Source: Euglena gracilis (taxonomy: Eukaryota; Euglenida; Euglenophyceae; Euglenales). Taken from it: a stretch of 64,000 bases of DNA. A program made the position numbers and the translations under genes. The stretch spans positions 76,112,192 to 76,176,191 of the forward strand of contig CP154956.1 of assembly GCA_039621445.1 (NCBI GenBank), read 5' to 3'. Within the stretch, counting starts at the first letter, position 1, and each line of letters starts with the position of its first letter. This document shows, in pieces, positions 33,901 to 40,275 of this stretch. Below the pieces are notes generated by a model. That model saw only the letters and a list, made by a program, of their open reading frames with translations, was not told the DNA's origin and ran no database searches.

Positions 33901-36900
33901 AAATCTTTGACATTTTTCTGTGAAAAAAAAATGTGGTTTTCTATCAAAAAAAATCACCAGTTTTTTCGACTTCCAATTTTGTCGGTTCCAATTTTATCTA
34001 GCCGCAGTTTTTTCCCCCCCGGTATTTTGGGTTCATTTTTCAAAAATCTTCAAAATTTTTCAGCCCAAATCCCCCGTTTTCCCGAAATTGGTGAAAATGC
34101 TGCCCAAAATGTTGCCCAAACCCCCCCAAACCCCATTTTTTTTCACACCTTCTAAAATTTCAACATTTCTCAAAATTTTGATTTTGAGAGATTTTGGAAG
34201 CAAAAAAAAATGCCACTGAAAATGTCCGGCCAAATTGTATCGTGATGAAACGGGAGAGGGGAGAGGGGATCACACAAATGACACTGGAATGACGTATTGC
34301 AGCCATGTTTTGAACAAATAAAGAGTGTCGACGTGCGCAATTTCGCACATCGACCATTGCACAGTTCCCCCGAAGAACAGCCATGCTGAAAGTGATGTGA
34401 CAAATACTGTGAGTTTGGGACAGAAGATGAGGTCGGTTTGCGCAAATGCGCACACCGACCATGTCTGCGCATTTGCGCAAACCGACGTCATTTTCATTTG
34501 TGAAAAGGGACGTGATCAAATATCATTGAACGTAAACGGACCTTGCTGCCTTGAGCCTTTTGAAACAACAATAATTGGAAGAGCTTACAACGCAGCTTTG
34601 CTCTCAAAACAGACAGAAATGCATTGAAAAGCACATGCACCAAGCTCCAGGGCGGAATGAAAAAGAGGTCGGTTTGCGCAAATGCGCACATGGTCGGCGT
34701 TTGCACACTTCCAAACATCGACCATGTGCATAAAGATGGACGCTGCCAGAGTGCAAAAATGGGCACACCATGACGATGTGCGCATTTGCGCACACCAACC
34801 ACAATAGCGATGTTAGATAGAGCAATTCAAACACGACCCCAAACACCACCTGCAATGGCTCCTTTGGTGTGCAACTTACTCAGTTGCCAAACACTCTCCT
34901 CAACCACGGGGCTTTTTTTTAGGGGAAAAAAGTGACAAAGCGACAGACCCAGGTCCATGTGGAGACTTTAGACCTCTAATAGGTGGCCCGCCACTGGCAC
35001 GTCGCCGGCACACGTGCAGCGGCGCCCTTGGGCATGGGGTGGCCATCAGGCTTGTGCTTAGTCGGGTGCCTACCCCACGGGGGGGGCAGGCACCCCATAG
35101 CACCTGATCCGACCCCCCCCCCGGGGGTAGGGTTTTGGGGGTGCCTGCCCCTAGCAGGCACCCCCCGCCGACCCCCGCGCCGAAGGCGCCGGGGCCCGGA
35201 AAAGACCATTTTCAATGAAAATTTTCTGGGTCTAGCCCGGACCCCTATCCCCCCGGGGGGTGTGCCTGCTAGGGGCAGGCACCCTATAGCACCCACCCCC
35301 CCCTCCCCCCGGTTGGTAAGCACAAGCATGGTGGCCATCGAAAACTCCCGTCACTTGCCCCCTGGTTTGTGTTTTGCTGCACGGTCGCATCAGGTGATGA
35401 TAGGGGGGTCGCACTTAAGCTTCACAAGGCCGTCATAAACCCCCCCGGTTCAGCAGCCACCGAGGTGGCATTGTTATCCCCCACTACCAGGACGGCAGAC
35501 TGGGGAGGCGGGCATGCTGCTGGTCCATTAAAGCAATGGAAAATCGGAGTGTCTTAAATGTGGCCACAAAACTTACTGTTTTGGAGGGAGAGAATATTTA
35601 ATGTTTACACCTGGTTGGGTTGCGTGAAAGTACTGGGACTCAACACCCTGATATTGTGCACAAAAACTGGTGCGTTGCAGGTTTTTTTGAGGAAAAAAAC
35701 GAGGCATCATTGCGGTAAAAACAGAATAATGGTTCCCAGTTGGGGAAACAGGAGGATTACACACACGTGACTTTTGAAATTCTGGAAGTCGTTGTTTTTT
35801 AAGAAAAGTGTCCAGCAATCACCGGGGTTTATGCGTCATCAATTCCTCCCGCGCAACTCCCAAACTGATGATGCGAAAACGATCGGTTGCACAGGTTAGA
35901 GATAAGACATGAAAAACTTGCCCTTGGAGAGAACAAATTTTCTCCTGTCATTTAGTGTGTTCTACTGCGTGTTTCGCATAATATAAAAACCAGAATTTTG
36001 TCACCACACAATGGCTTCAAAAGTTTTGTGCCCACGATGGTCGGTGTGCGCAAGTGCGCACACCGACAGTTAAGGATGAAGAGCCATGATACGGAGGTCA
36101 AACAAAGGTACAATTACAAGCCACCGTTATTTGTCACACATTGCAAACGGTACCCATTCAGAATTCTTTGACAAACTTTACTTCTGAAACCAAGAAAAGG
36201 CAGGCCTTGTGTTTCATGTGCTATTGTATAAAATGTGGAGTATATTTCTCAAATTTCACGTGGTCGGTTTGCGCAAATGCGCATGTCAACCATTCACATA
36301 TTCGCACACGCCAATCATGTGCGTATTTTGTGTTGGTGGTTGGTGTGCGCATTTGCGCACATCGACCACTTATTTATTTGTATGTGGTTGATGTGCGCAT
36401 TTGCGCACATCAACCATCAACAAATACCAAAGTGGTCGATGTGCGCAAATGCGCACACCAACCACCAACACAAAATACAAATGTGGTTGGTGTGCGCATT
36501 TGCGCATATCGACCCTCATTTCATAAATATGTGTCATGTGAGTGTTCCATCGCTTGACACACATTTCAATCCGTCTGATAGCAGCAGAGTTCTGAAGTTT
36601 TTTTATGCCACAATCGTCGCCTAATTTGCCATCACATCACGTTGTCCAAATGGTGGATAGTCGGCCCTCCTTCAAACAGGTTTGCAACACCCAGTCATTA
36701 CACACAGCAGAGACACGCCAAATCCCGTAGTCGTAACAGCCAGGGTGTAAACCCACCTGTTCACAGACAACAAACACCAGTCTGCCGTTCCAGATGTTTC
36801 ACACAGCTCGTTAGGATGATGGTTTGAAACCTTTGTGTTTCCTAACCTGTATTGTGAGGTGTGAACCTCATACATAGCTGTTTTCCCAGGCGCAGTCGGC

Positions 36901-38878
36901 GATTCAAGAAAATTGTAAAAAATGTCGATTTGCGCAAATGCGCACATCGACAAAGAAAAAAACCCTGAAGTGCGAGATGTGCCGCCTAAGTAGCAGTGGC
37001 CGAATAACTTGGCCGGGGAAGGGAAAAAAAGATGGTTCCAGTAACTTGGCACTCCCCATTTAAGGCCAAGTTCTTTTACGACGCTGAAAAAGGGCCCAAA
37101 TAACCTGGCAGGGGCGAAATGTTGGTTCCAGTAACCTGGCACCCTGCCAGGTTATTTTGGGGGGGGGTTTGCACCCTGGGGGGGTCAGTCAAAGACATCC
37201 CGCCGTCTTTCGTCTGTTTGACACAAACAGGTTGCTTCAAAGAGTGCGGAACGCTGACGCAGAACTCTCTGGATTTCTGCCCCAATTGGGGGGAAGTATT
37301 TCGCTCTCTGCCCCTCCCTTGCAGGCTTGAATTACCAGATTGAGCACCATTTGTGGCCGACCCTCCCTCGCCACACGCAGGGCTTCCCACTTCCTGCTCC
37401 CGCCACCGTTTCGCACCCGCCACCTTGGACTCCCGCTGGATGAGGGGTCCAGTGCATGACTTGGAAGTTGGTATCCCGAAGGTTTTTGTCTCACCTCAAT
37501 TTGCAACCTTGCCCCCTCCCCCATTGGGGTTTTCCGGTTGTTAGCGCCTGCCCCAGAATTGGCCAAGCACCAGGGGTGCGCTCGAGTGGAGTGGTCTGCG
37601 TGGAATGCCGGTGGCACCGGAGCTTGGGGCCCTGGGGCCAACCTGACAGCGGTTAGCTACCAGGTGGAACAGCTGTGCCAGAAGCACAACCTGCCGTATC
37701 GGAACCATTCCATTGCTTGCACACGACGTTTTTTGCACTTCACACCACACTTTGCACTTTGCGCTTCCTGTCAAATTGTGTGCATTTTGTCTCAAAAATG
37801 TTTGCACTTAACATTAACTTGTTTGCATTTTATCTCAAACATGTCTGGACACTATGCCAAAAATATTTTCACATTTTCCAAAAGTTTTTGTATTTTGGAT
37901 CGGGTGATTTACACGGTTGTCTTTTTATGCTCCAGCAGGAACGGATCGTGTTCCATTGCGCAGTGTGAGGCTTTTTTTTATTGAGCAAATATTGAATGAT
38001 GGAGTGGAAATTTCTCTGGAACAAGTGCAAATACTTTTGGGATGCAGTGCAAAAAATTTGGCCAGCTGTGGGCAAAATTTTGCGCTTGAAGGTTGCGGGT
38101 GAAAATTCTGACACGTTGGGGCATTTTTTTTTTGCCATCCATGGACAAAAATTTCAGGTGCATGGTGTGATTCTGACCCACCCCTGGGGGTGACTGGTTG
38201 GTTTTTTTTTTGGAGTGACTGCTTGGTTTTTGGCTCCAGACCCCCGGGGGGGGGGCTTCGTACTGAGGAAGTGCTGGAAGTGCTGAGGAAGTGCGGGGGG
38301 GGGTGCTATGGGCAGCTATGGTATGGGTGCTATGCTATGGGCTAATGAGGCGAAAAACAGAGCCAGGCCAGAAGAAGGGATAAGCCACAGTGCACGGGGG
38401 GGGGGTGCTATGGGCATGCAGGGGGGTTGGGCACTTTCAACCCACCCCGGCGGGGGGGGGGGGGCGGGTTTTGGGGCGGGAAGTGCTATAGCATACAAAG
38501 GCACTGGGGGCCCGAAAATGGCTGTTTTCAAGAGAAAATTGGTTTGGCCGGGGCCAAAACTGACCCCAAGGGGCCCCCATAGCACCAGGCATCCCCCCCC
38601 CCGGGGTTGGTCGAAGGTGCTGGAAAGAATTGTAATTTGGCCAAAACCCATTGGTTTTATATTACCAACCCCCCCCCGGGGGGGGGAAAGCGGGTGACTG
38701 GCTTTCAAAAAGTGGTTGAGTGGCTTCTTGAAAGTGGAAAAGGATCCCCTGCCCCTGAATCAGTGAGCAGTGCTATGAACAGAACCCGCTGCCCCATGAA
38801 GGGTTGGTCATCCTGCTGCGCTATCTGGCGGTGTTCGCCCGGATGGCGGAGAAGCAACCCGCGGGGAAGGCTCTATAA
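18713..38878 (+). CDS. EFD1: Delta-8 fatty acid desaturase (front-end, cytochrome b5 fusion), nine exons
   Basis: Exons 18713-18952, 19326-19538, 27005-27093, 30836-31003, 31938-32011, 32744-33016, 37325-37374, 37640-37702 and 38783-38878 join in frame to 1266 nt, 421 residues plus TAA. Residues 1-80 hold a cytochrome b5 domain with haem motif HPGG (26-29). Histidine boxes are HDICHH (145-150), HNAHH (182-186) and QIEHH (357-361); Q in place of the first H marks front-end desaturases. From memory this is the E. gracilis enzyme that puts a Delta-8 double bond in 20:2 and 20:3 fatty acids, the alternative C20 PUFA route, in the ER membrane. The reading frame shows no break. Introns 1-4 and 6 are GT-AG; 5 and 7 are nonconventional; intron 8 is ambiguous. 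Introns total about 18.9 kb and are mostly transposons. The symbol is from memory. Confidence 0.95.
19326..19538 (+). CDS. EFD1: desaturase exon 2 (first membrane pair, H-box 1)
   Basis: Seventy-one codons, phase 0 on both sides, from the acceptor CTCCTCAG to the donor GTTCTT. Ends with GWLSHDICHHQ, the first histidine box. Intron 2 (19539-27004, 7.5 kb) is the largest and holds at least four TIR elements and a PHD-bearing island. Confidence 0.95.
20317..22028. mobile_element. 1712-bp AT-rich TIR element with TSD TTTGCGAG (intron 2)
   Basis: Ends are CAAGCACCTATAG and CTATAGGTGCTTG (13-bp perfect inverted repeat); both flanks are TTTGCGAG (20309-20316, 22029-22036). Inside both ends lie arrays of the decamer CTAAAATGGC (20330-20455 and 21918-22000). 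The core is strongly AT-rich and contains a roughly 120-bp inverted repeat (21300-21420 against 21445-21560). No ORF looks coding, so it is non-autonomous. TIR, 8-bp duplication and subterminal arrays fit hAT-like elements. A second, interrupted copy lies at 42875-51056 and a short relative at 33281-33382. Confidence 0.93.
22386..22847. mobile_element. 462-bp MITE with 7/8 TSD (intron 2)
   Basis: Ends are CAGGGGTTTTCTTAAGGACC and GGCTTAAGAAAACCCCTG. Flanks are ATCACACG and ATCACATG. The interior is a GGCTGGACC / GGTCCAGCC inverted repeat with CCGGCCTTCGGCCGG in the middle. Same family as 17569 and 26112. Confidence 0.88.
22860..23570. other. intron 2 sequence with short GTGTCAAGGAC repeat
   Basis: The 22858-22925 segment (GGCGTGTCCATGACCCC, TGTCACCGCATTTTCCCC, TGGCGTGTCAAGGACAAGG) also occurs near 22285-22355 (inverted order), 29795-29860 and 30060-30130. 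It is a small dispersed repeat of about 70 bp. Otherwise nothing is seen. Confidence 0.5.
23574..23867. mobile_element. 294-bp MITE, CTTGTGCTTA family, TSD CCCAGAAC (intron 2)
   Basis: Ends are CAGGCTTGCGCCTAGTC and GGTAAGCACAAGCATG, flanked on both sides by CCCAGAAC (23566-23573, 23868-23875). The interior pairs GGGGCAGGCACCC with GGTGCCTGCCCC and has a CGGCGCCGAAGGCGCCG core. Two close copies lie at 35047-35330 and 39378-39687. Confidence 0.93.
24140..24905. mobile_element. palindrome island P5 (GGGCGCCTG type) with PHD fragment (intron 2)
   Basis: Left and right parts carry ATCGACTG and CGGTTTTAGCAGGGG sequences; between them are five copies of ACGGTTTTCAAGACAGGCGCCCGTTT-type sequence (24205-24335, 24662-24705). 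The right part folds into a hairpin (24828-24905) with arms ACGGTTTTAGCAGG and CCTGCTAAAATCGTT. A minus-strand PHD fragment lies in the middle. Relatives of the unit occur at 4770 and 5537. Confidence 0.5.
24500..24625 (-). pseudogene. PHD-type zinc-finger fragment
   Basis: On the minus strand CEVCNVWWHWKCVDLRHPPR, FGWM, CEGC gives C-x2-C, H-x2-C and C-x2-C in the spacing of the second half of a PHD finger. It aligns with the C-terminus of the ORF at 13883 (CDACGLAYHFHC, CKAC; both have RRPP/RHPP between). Only some 40 residues are recognisable. I infer a relic of the same class of element protein. Confidence 0.6.
24906..25345. repeat. TTTTTGCACTT-rich dispersed repeat, copy 1 (intron 2)
   Basis: Runs of ATATTTTTGCA, AAAATGTTTGCA and TTGCACTTCACACCG, then a middle with TGCACTTTTGCCCTTTGAAAC, then GGGCAAATGTTTTTGCC and ACATTTCAGACG. 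The same arrangement is inverted at 28760-29180 and direct at 37715-38175. About 440 bp; probably an element of unknown class. The following 25346-26111 is unique sequence without a supportable gene. Confidence 0.7.
26112..26759. mobile_element. 648-bp MITE with 7/8 TSD (intron 2)
   Basis: Ends are CAGGCTTCTGCTTAAGGGA and TCCTTAAGCAAAAGCCTG; flanks are ATGGGCTG and CTGGGCTG. The interior includes CGGCGCAAAGCGCCGG and a segment close to 17690-17830 (CCAAAATGCCCGTTTTTGGC), so it belongs with the 17569 copy. Confidence 0.88.
27005..27093 (+). CDS. EFD1: desaturase exon 3
   Basis: Eighty-nine nt from the acceptor CATTCTGCAG to the donor GTGTGT, encoding TFKNRNWNNLVGL to FSVTWWKD and two bases of an Arg codon. 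This is the linker between H-boxes 1 and 2. Intron 3 (27094-30835, 3.7 kb) has a 1570-bp TIR element beginning 34 nt after the donor. Confidence 0.93.
27128..28697. mobile_element. 1570-bp TIR element with TSD GTCCCACC (intron 3)
   Basis: Ends CAGACATTCATTTAGTGTGG and CCACACTAAGTGAATGTCTG are 20-bp inverted repeats with one mismatch; flanks are GTCCCACC at 27120-27127 and 28698-28705. Subterminal TTTGTGGTTCAC and GACACCAAA motifs recur at both ends. The interior is a patchwork: an inverted relative of the 2936-3480 repeat (27240-27480), GGGTCCGGACC palindromes (27640-27730) and CCGGCGC-AAG-GCGCCGG hairpins (27815, 27918). No coding sequence is supported. Confidence 0.93.
28760..29180. repeat. 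TTTGCA-rich dispersed repeat, copy 2, inverted (intron 3)
   Basis: Inverse of 24906-25345: ACATCTGAAATGTTTGCCC at the left, AGTGCAAAAATATACGGAG near the right, with ACACCTAAC / GTTAGGTGT at the ends as a 9-bp inverted repeat. Confidence 0.7.
29385..29745. repeat. GTACCTG / CAGGTAC palindrome cluster (intron 3)
   Basis: At least twelve CAGGTACGTAC, GTACCTGGTA or CAGGTACAAGCAGGTACG variants plus CCCCCCAGGACCTG. Another local palindrome family with its own core. Confidence 0.7.
29745..30320 (+). repeat. CATA/TACA microsatellites (intron 3)
   Basis: Short CATACATA tracts at 29755-29785 and 29905-29960, then about 150 bp of near-perfect TACA tetranucleotide at 30150-30305. Between them (29795-29860, 30050-30130) are two copies of the 70-bp GTGTCAAGGACAAGG repeat. 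Six-frame tyrosine/cysteine/valine ORFs here are artefacts. The following 30321-30830 shows no gene. Confidence 0.9.
30836..31003 (+). CDS. EFD1: desaturase exon 4 (H-box 2)
   Basis: One base completes the Arg codon, then HNAHHSATNVQGHDPDIDNL with the second histidine box, and on to the membrane segment YYFLVICILL; it ends with two bases of an Arg codon. Acceptor TCTCTCCCAG, donor GTGTGC. Intron 4 (934 nt) contains a MITE. Confidence 0.95.
31440..31520 (+). repeat. ATGT/ATGC microsatellite (intron 4)
   Basis: TATGTATGTGATTGTGTG, then ATGCATGCATGC and about ten ATGT units; it continues beyond the inserted MITE as 31767-31830. Confidence 0.85.
31523..31766. mobile_element. 244-bp MITE with TSD ATGTATGC (intron 4)
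   Basis: Ends are CAGGGGTTTTTTTAG and CTTAAAAAAAACCCTG; flanks ATGTATGC (31515-31522, 31767-31774) are identical. The interior closely matches 17211-17508, including GATATACTTTTCGGCGCCG. Inserted inside a tetranucleotide microsatellite. Confidence 0.9.
31938..32011 (+). CDS. EFD1: desaturase exon 5
   Basis: Starts after CCTCTTCAG; encodes FIWCFQSVLTVRSLKDRDNQ then FYRS and the first base of a Gln codon. Its 3' boundary is not GT: TCTC is followed by ATCCAGGATG. The boundary is fixed by the restored frame and the expected S-Q-Y-K-K junction, with a 1-nt ambiguity. Confidence 0.88.
32012..32743 (+). other. EFD1: nonconventional intron 5
   Basis: 732 nt with ends ATCCAGGATGTCTTCC and GAAGCACATCCTGGCCCC. 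No GT-AG. CCAGGATG at the start is perfectly complementary to CATCCTGG near the end. CAG sits at +4 to +6 and CTG at -8 to -6, the consensus I recall for euglenid nonconventional introns. Shifting the boundaries by one base gives the same mRNA. The interior has no recognised repeat. Confidence 0.88.
32744..33016 (+). CDS. EFD1: desaturase exon 6 (second membrane pair)
   Basis: 273 nt. Two bases finish the Gln codon, then YKKEAIGLALHW, FHLFFMPSILTSLLVFFVSE, FGIAIVVFMNHYP and the TDWFFG that precedes the third box; it ends in phase 1 at the donor GTGTCT. Intron 6 (33017-37324) is GT-AG. Confidence 0.95.
33130..33280. repeat. MITE-like hairpin block (intron 6)
   Basis: GGACCGCCCCTTAAGGACC and a CAGCGCCTTTGGCGCCG hairpin, followed by TTTTGACCCATTTTGGGACC also seen near 42580. 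Probably a partial member of the CTTAAG MITE family; no target duplication found. Confidence 0.4.
33281..33382. mobile_element. short relative of the 1712-bp element (intron 6)
   Basis: CAGGCACCCATAG, five CTAAAATGGC-type repeats and GGGGCTTGACCATTGGTGCTTG-like end (split here as GGGGCTTGACC and GGTGCTTG). About 100 bp: only the two termini remain. No clear duplication in the flanks. Confidence 0.75.
33385..33595. repeat. alternating T-run/A-run repeat (intron 6)
   Basis: About nine blocks of TTTTTTTTAAAAAAAA with CTTG or CATG separators. Each block is self-complementary. The adjoining 33596-34250 is AT-rich with two copies of a TTTCTCAAAATTTTGATTTT segment (33740, 34165) and no gene. Confidence 0.7.
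34320..36960. repeat. palindrome island P6 (TGCGCAAATGCGCA type), intron 6
   Basis: At least twelve copies of a 24-30-bp palindrome with core TGCGCAAATGCGCA and GGTCGG..CCGACC outer arms lie at about 34329, 34433, 34466, 34673, 34772, 36037, 36264, 36340, 36387, 36436, 36485 and 36925. Variants change both arms together (GGTTGG with CCAACC, GGTCGA with TCGACC). Spacing is irregular. A MITE at 35047 interrupts the island. No gene is supported. Confidence 0.8.
35047..35330. mobile_element. 284-bp MITE, CTTGTGCTTA family, TSD GTGGCCAT (intron 6)
   Basis: Ends are CAGGCTTGTGCTTAGTC and GGTAAGCACAAGCATG; both flanks are GTGGCCAT (35039-35046, 35331-35338). Nearly the same sequence as 23574-23867. 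Confidence 0.95.
36985..37165. repeat. AACCTGGCA short repeats (intron 6)
   Basis: AACTTGGC / AACCTGGCAGG motifs occur five times and ACCCTGCCAGGTTA mirrors them, another small palindrome cluster just before exon 7. Confidence 0.55.
37325..37374 (+). CDS. EFD1: desaturase exon 7 (H-box 3)
   Basis: Fifty nt after the acceptor CCCTTGCAG; encodes GLNYQIEHHLWPTLPRH with the third, Q-type histidine box. The 3' boundary is not GT. Confidence 0.95.
37375..37639 (+). other. EFD1: nonconventional intron 7
   Basis: 265 nt with ends ACGCAGGGCTTCCC and TTGGGGCCCTGGGGCC. No GT-AG. CAGGGC at +4 pairs perfectly with GCCCTG near the end; CAG is at +4 to +6 and CTG at -8 to -6. A 1-nt shift gives the same product. 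Removal joins H and N of the PTLPRHNLTAVSYQ junction. Confidence 0.9.
37640..37702 (+). CDS. EFD1: desaturase exon 8
   Basis: Sixty-three nt encoding NLTAVSYQVEQLCQKHNLPY and R. The 3' end is uncertain by up to 4 nt because AACC occurs at both intron junctions. Confidence 0.85.
37703..38782 (+). other. EFD1: intron 8, ends ambiguous
   Basis: About 1080 nt. CGG-AACC-ATTCC at the left and ACAG-AACC-CGCTG at the right share AACC, so the junction slides by 4 nt and none of the options is GT-AG. A GT-AG alternative (donor GTATCG at 37696, acceptor ending 38763) keeps the frame but replaces Y-R by six or more residues (EQCYEQ). The intron holds a TTTGCA-rich repeat copy (about 37715-38175) and G-run blocks (38230-38700). 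Confidence 0.6.
38783..38878 (+). CDS. EFD1: desaturase exon 9 (C-terminus)
   Basis: Encodes NPLPHEGLVILLRYLAVFAR, then MAEKQPAGKAL and TAA. Followed by about 100 bp of unique sequence that is likely 3' UTR before the CA repeat at 38985. Confidence 0.93.
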   Translation, partial: NPLPHEGLVILLRYLAVFARMAEKQPAGKAL

Positions 38879-38984
38879 GGTCCCCTTGTTGAGAAACGAG
38901 CCCCTTTTTTGCTCAAATTGTCCGCTTGTTGTACACCCAGCCATGTTTGTGTGTGACATTTTTTGTTGCTTTTTCTATTGCACC

Positions 38985-39154
38985 ACAACCACACACACGC
39001 ACACACACACACACACACACGCGCACACACACACACACACACCACACCAGATCACACCACACCACACCACACCCACGCACGCACACACACACACACACAC
39101 CCACCCACACACCCACCCACACCAACCCACACACACCCACACCCACCCCCCCCC

Positions 39155-39208
<54 letters not shown>

Positions 39209-39377
39209 ACACACACACACACACACACACCCCACACACACCACACACACACCCCACACACACACCCCACACACACACACACACACCACACACACACACA
39301 CACAACACACACAACACACACACACACACACAACACACACACGCCACACACACACACGCACGCACCCACGCACGCAC
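38985..39377 (+). repeat. CA-rich microsatellite
   Basis: About 390 bp of CA with CCA, GCAC and CAC interruptions. Histidine/threonine and valine/cysteine ORFs on both strands are artefacts. Confidence 0.95.
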
Positions 39378-39687
39378 CAGGCTTGTGCTTAGTCAGGTGC
39401 CTACCCCACGGGGGGGGGGGTGGGTGCTAGGGGCAGGCACCCCATAGCACCCGATCCGACCCCCCCCGGGGGGTGGGGTAGGGTTTTGGGGGGTGCCTGC
39501 CCCTAGCAGGCACCCCCCTCCGACCCCGGCGCCGAAGGCGCCGGGGGCCCGGAAAAGGCCATTTTCAATGAAAATTTTCTGGGTCCGGCCCGACCCCTAT
39601 CCCCCCTTGGGGGGGGGCCTGCTAGGAGCAAGCACCCTTTAGCACCCACCCCCCCCCCTCCCCCCCCCTTCGGTAAGCACAAGCATG
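39378..39687. mobile_element. 310-bp MITE, CTTGTGCTTA family, TSD GCACGCAC
   Basis: Ends are CAGGCTTGTGCTTAGTC and GGTAAGCACAAGCATG; flanks GCACGCAC (39370-39377, 39688-39695) are identical but lie in a GCAC repeat, so identity alone is weaker evidence here. Confidence 0.92.
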
Positions 39688-39903
39688 GCACGCACGCACG
39701 CACTCACGCACGCACGCACGCACGCACGCACGCGCGCACGCACGCACGCACCACACACACACACACACACACGCACGCATGCACGCACGCACGCACGCAC
39801 ACACACACGCACGCACACACACACACACACACAGACACACACACACACACACACACGCACACACACACGCACACACACACACACACACACACACGCACGC
39901 ACG

Positions 39904-39935
<32 letters not shown>

Positions 39936-39952
39936 CACACACACACATACAC
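39688..39952 (+). repeat. GCAC / CA microsatellite
   Basis: GCAC units grading into CA units; evidently the right half of the microsatellite split by the MITE at 39378. Confidence 0.95.
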
Positions 39953-40242
39953 CAGGGGTTTTTTTAGTCGTGGACCCCCGGGGGGGGGAGGGGGGGGGTA
40001 GGGTGGGTGGGTCCGGCCGAGCCCCCCCCTCCCCCGGGGGGTCCCCCCGGAGGGGGGTGGGATATACTTTTCGGCGCCACAGGCGCCGAAAAAATTCTAT
40101 TTTTAGCACTTTTCGCGATTTTTCGGCCATTTTTTTTTTTTAGCGGGTCCCCCGGGACCCCCCCCCCCCCCCCGGGGCCCCCCCCAGGGGGGGGGGGGGG
40201 GGGGGGGCACCCCCCCCCCCCCCCGGTCTTAAAAAAACCCCT

Positions 40243-40243
<1 letters not shown>
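39953..40243. mobile_element. 291-bp MITE, CAGG..CCTG family, in CA repeat
   Basis: Ends CAGGGGTTTTTTTAG and CTTAAAAAAACCCCTG; flanks ACATACAC and ACACACAC (7/8). The layout matches 17211-17508 and 31523-31766, with hairpin TCGGCGCCACAGGCGCCGA. A short CA repeat (40244-40275) follows. Confidence 0.9.
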
Positions 40244-40274
<31 letters not shown>

Positions 40275-40275
40275 A

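Noticed and set aside
34320-36560. CRISPR-like array of palindromic repeats
   Set aside because: Spacing is irregular, spacers vary widely in size, there are no cas genes, and the window is eukaryotic.
37691-38790. Plain GT-AG intron 8 with donor GTATCG
   Set aside because: It keeps the frame but replaces the conserved PYRNPLP junction I remember; kept only as an alternative.
38985-40275. Long His/Thr and Val/Cys ORFs in the CA repeat
   Set aside because: Produced by dinucleotide repeats with no stop codons; no protein signal.
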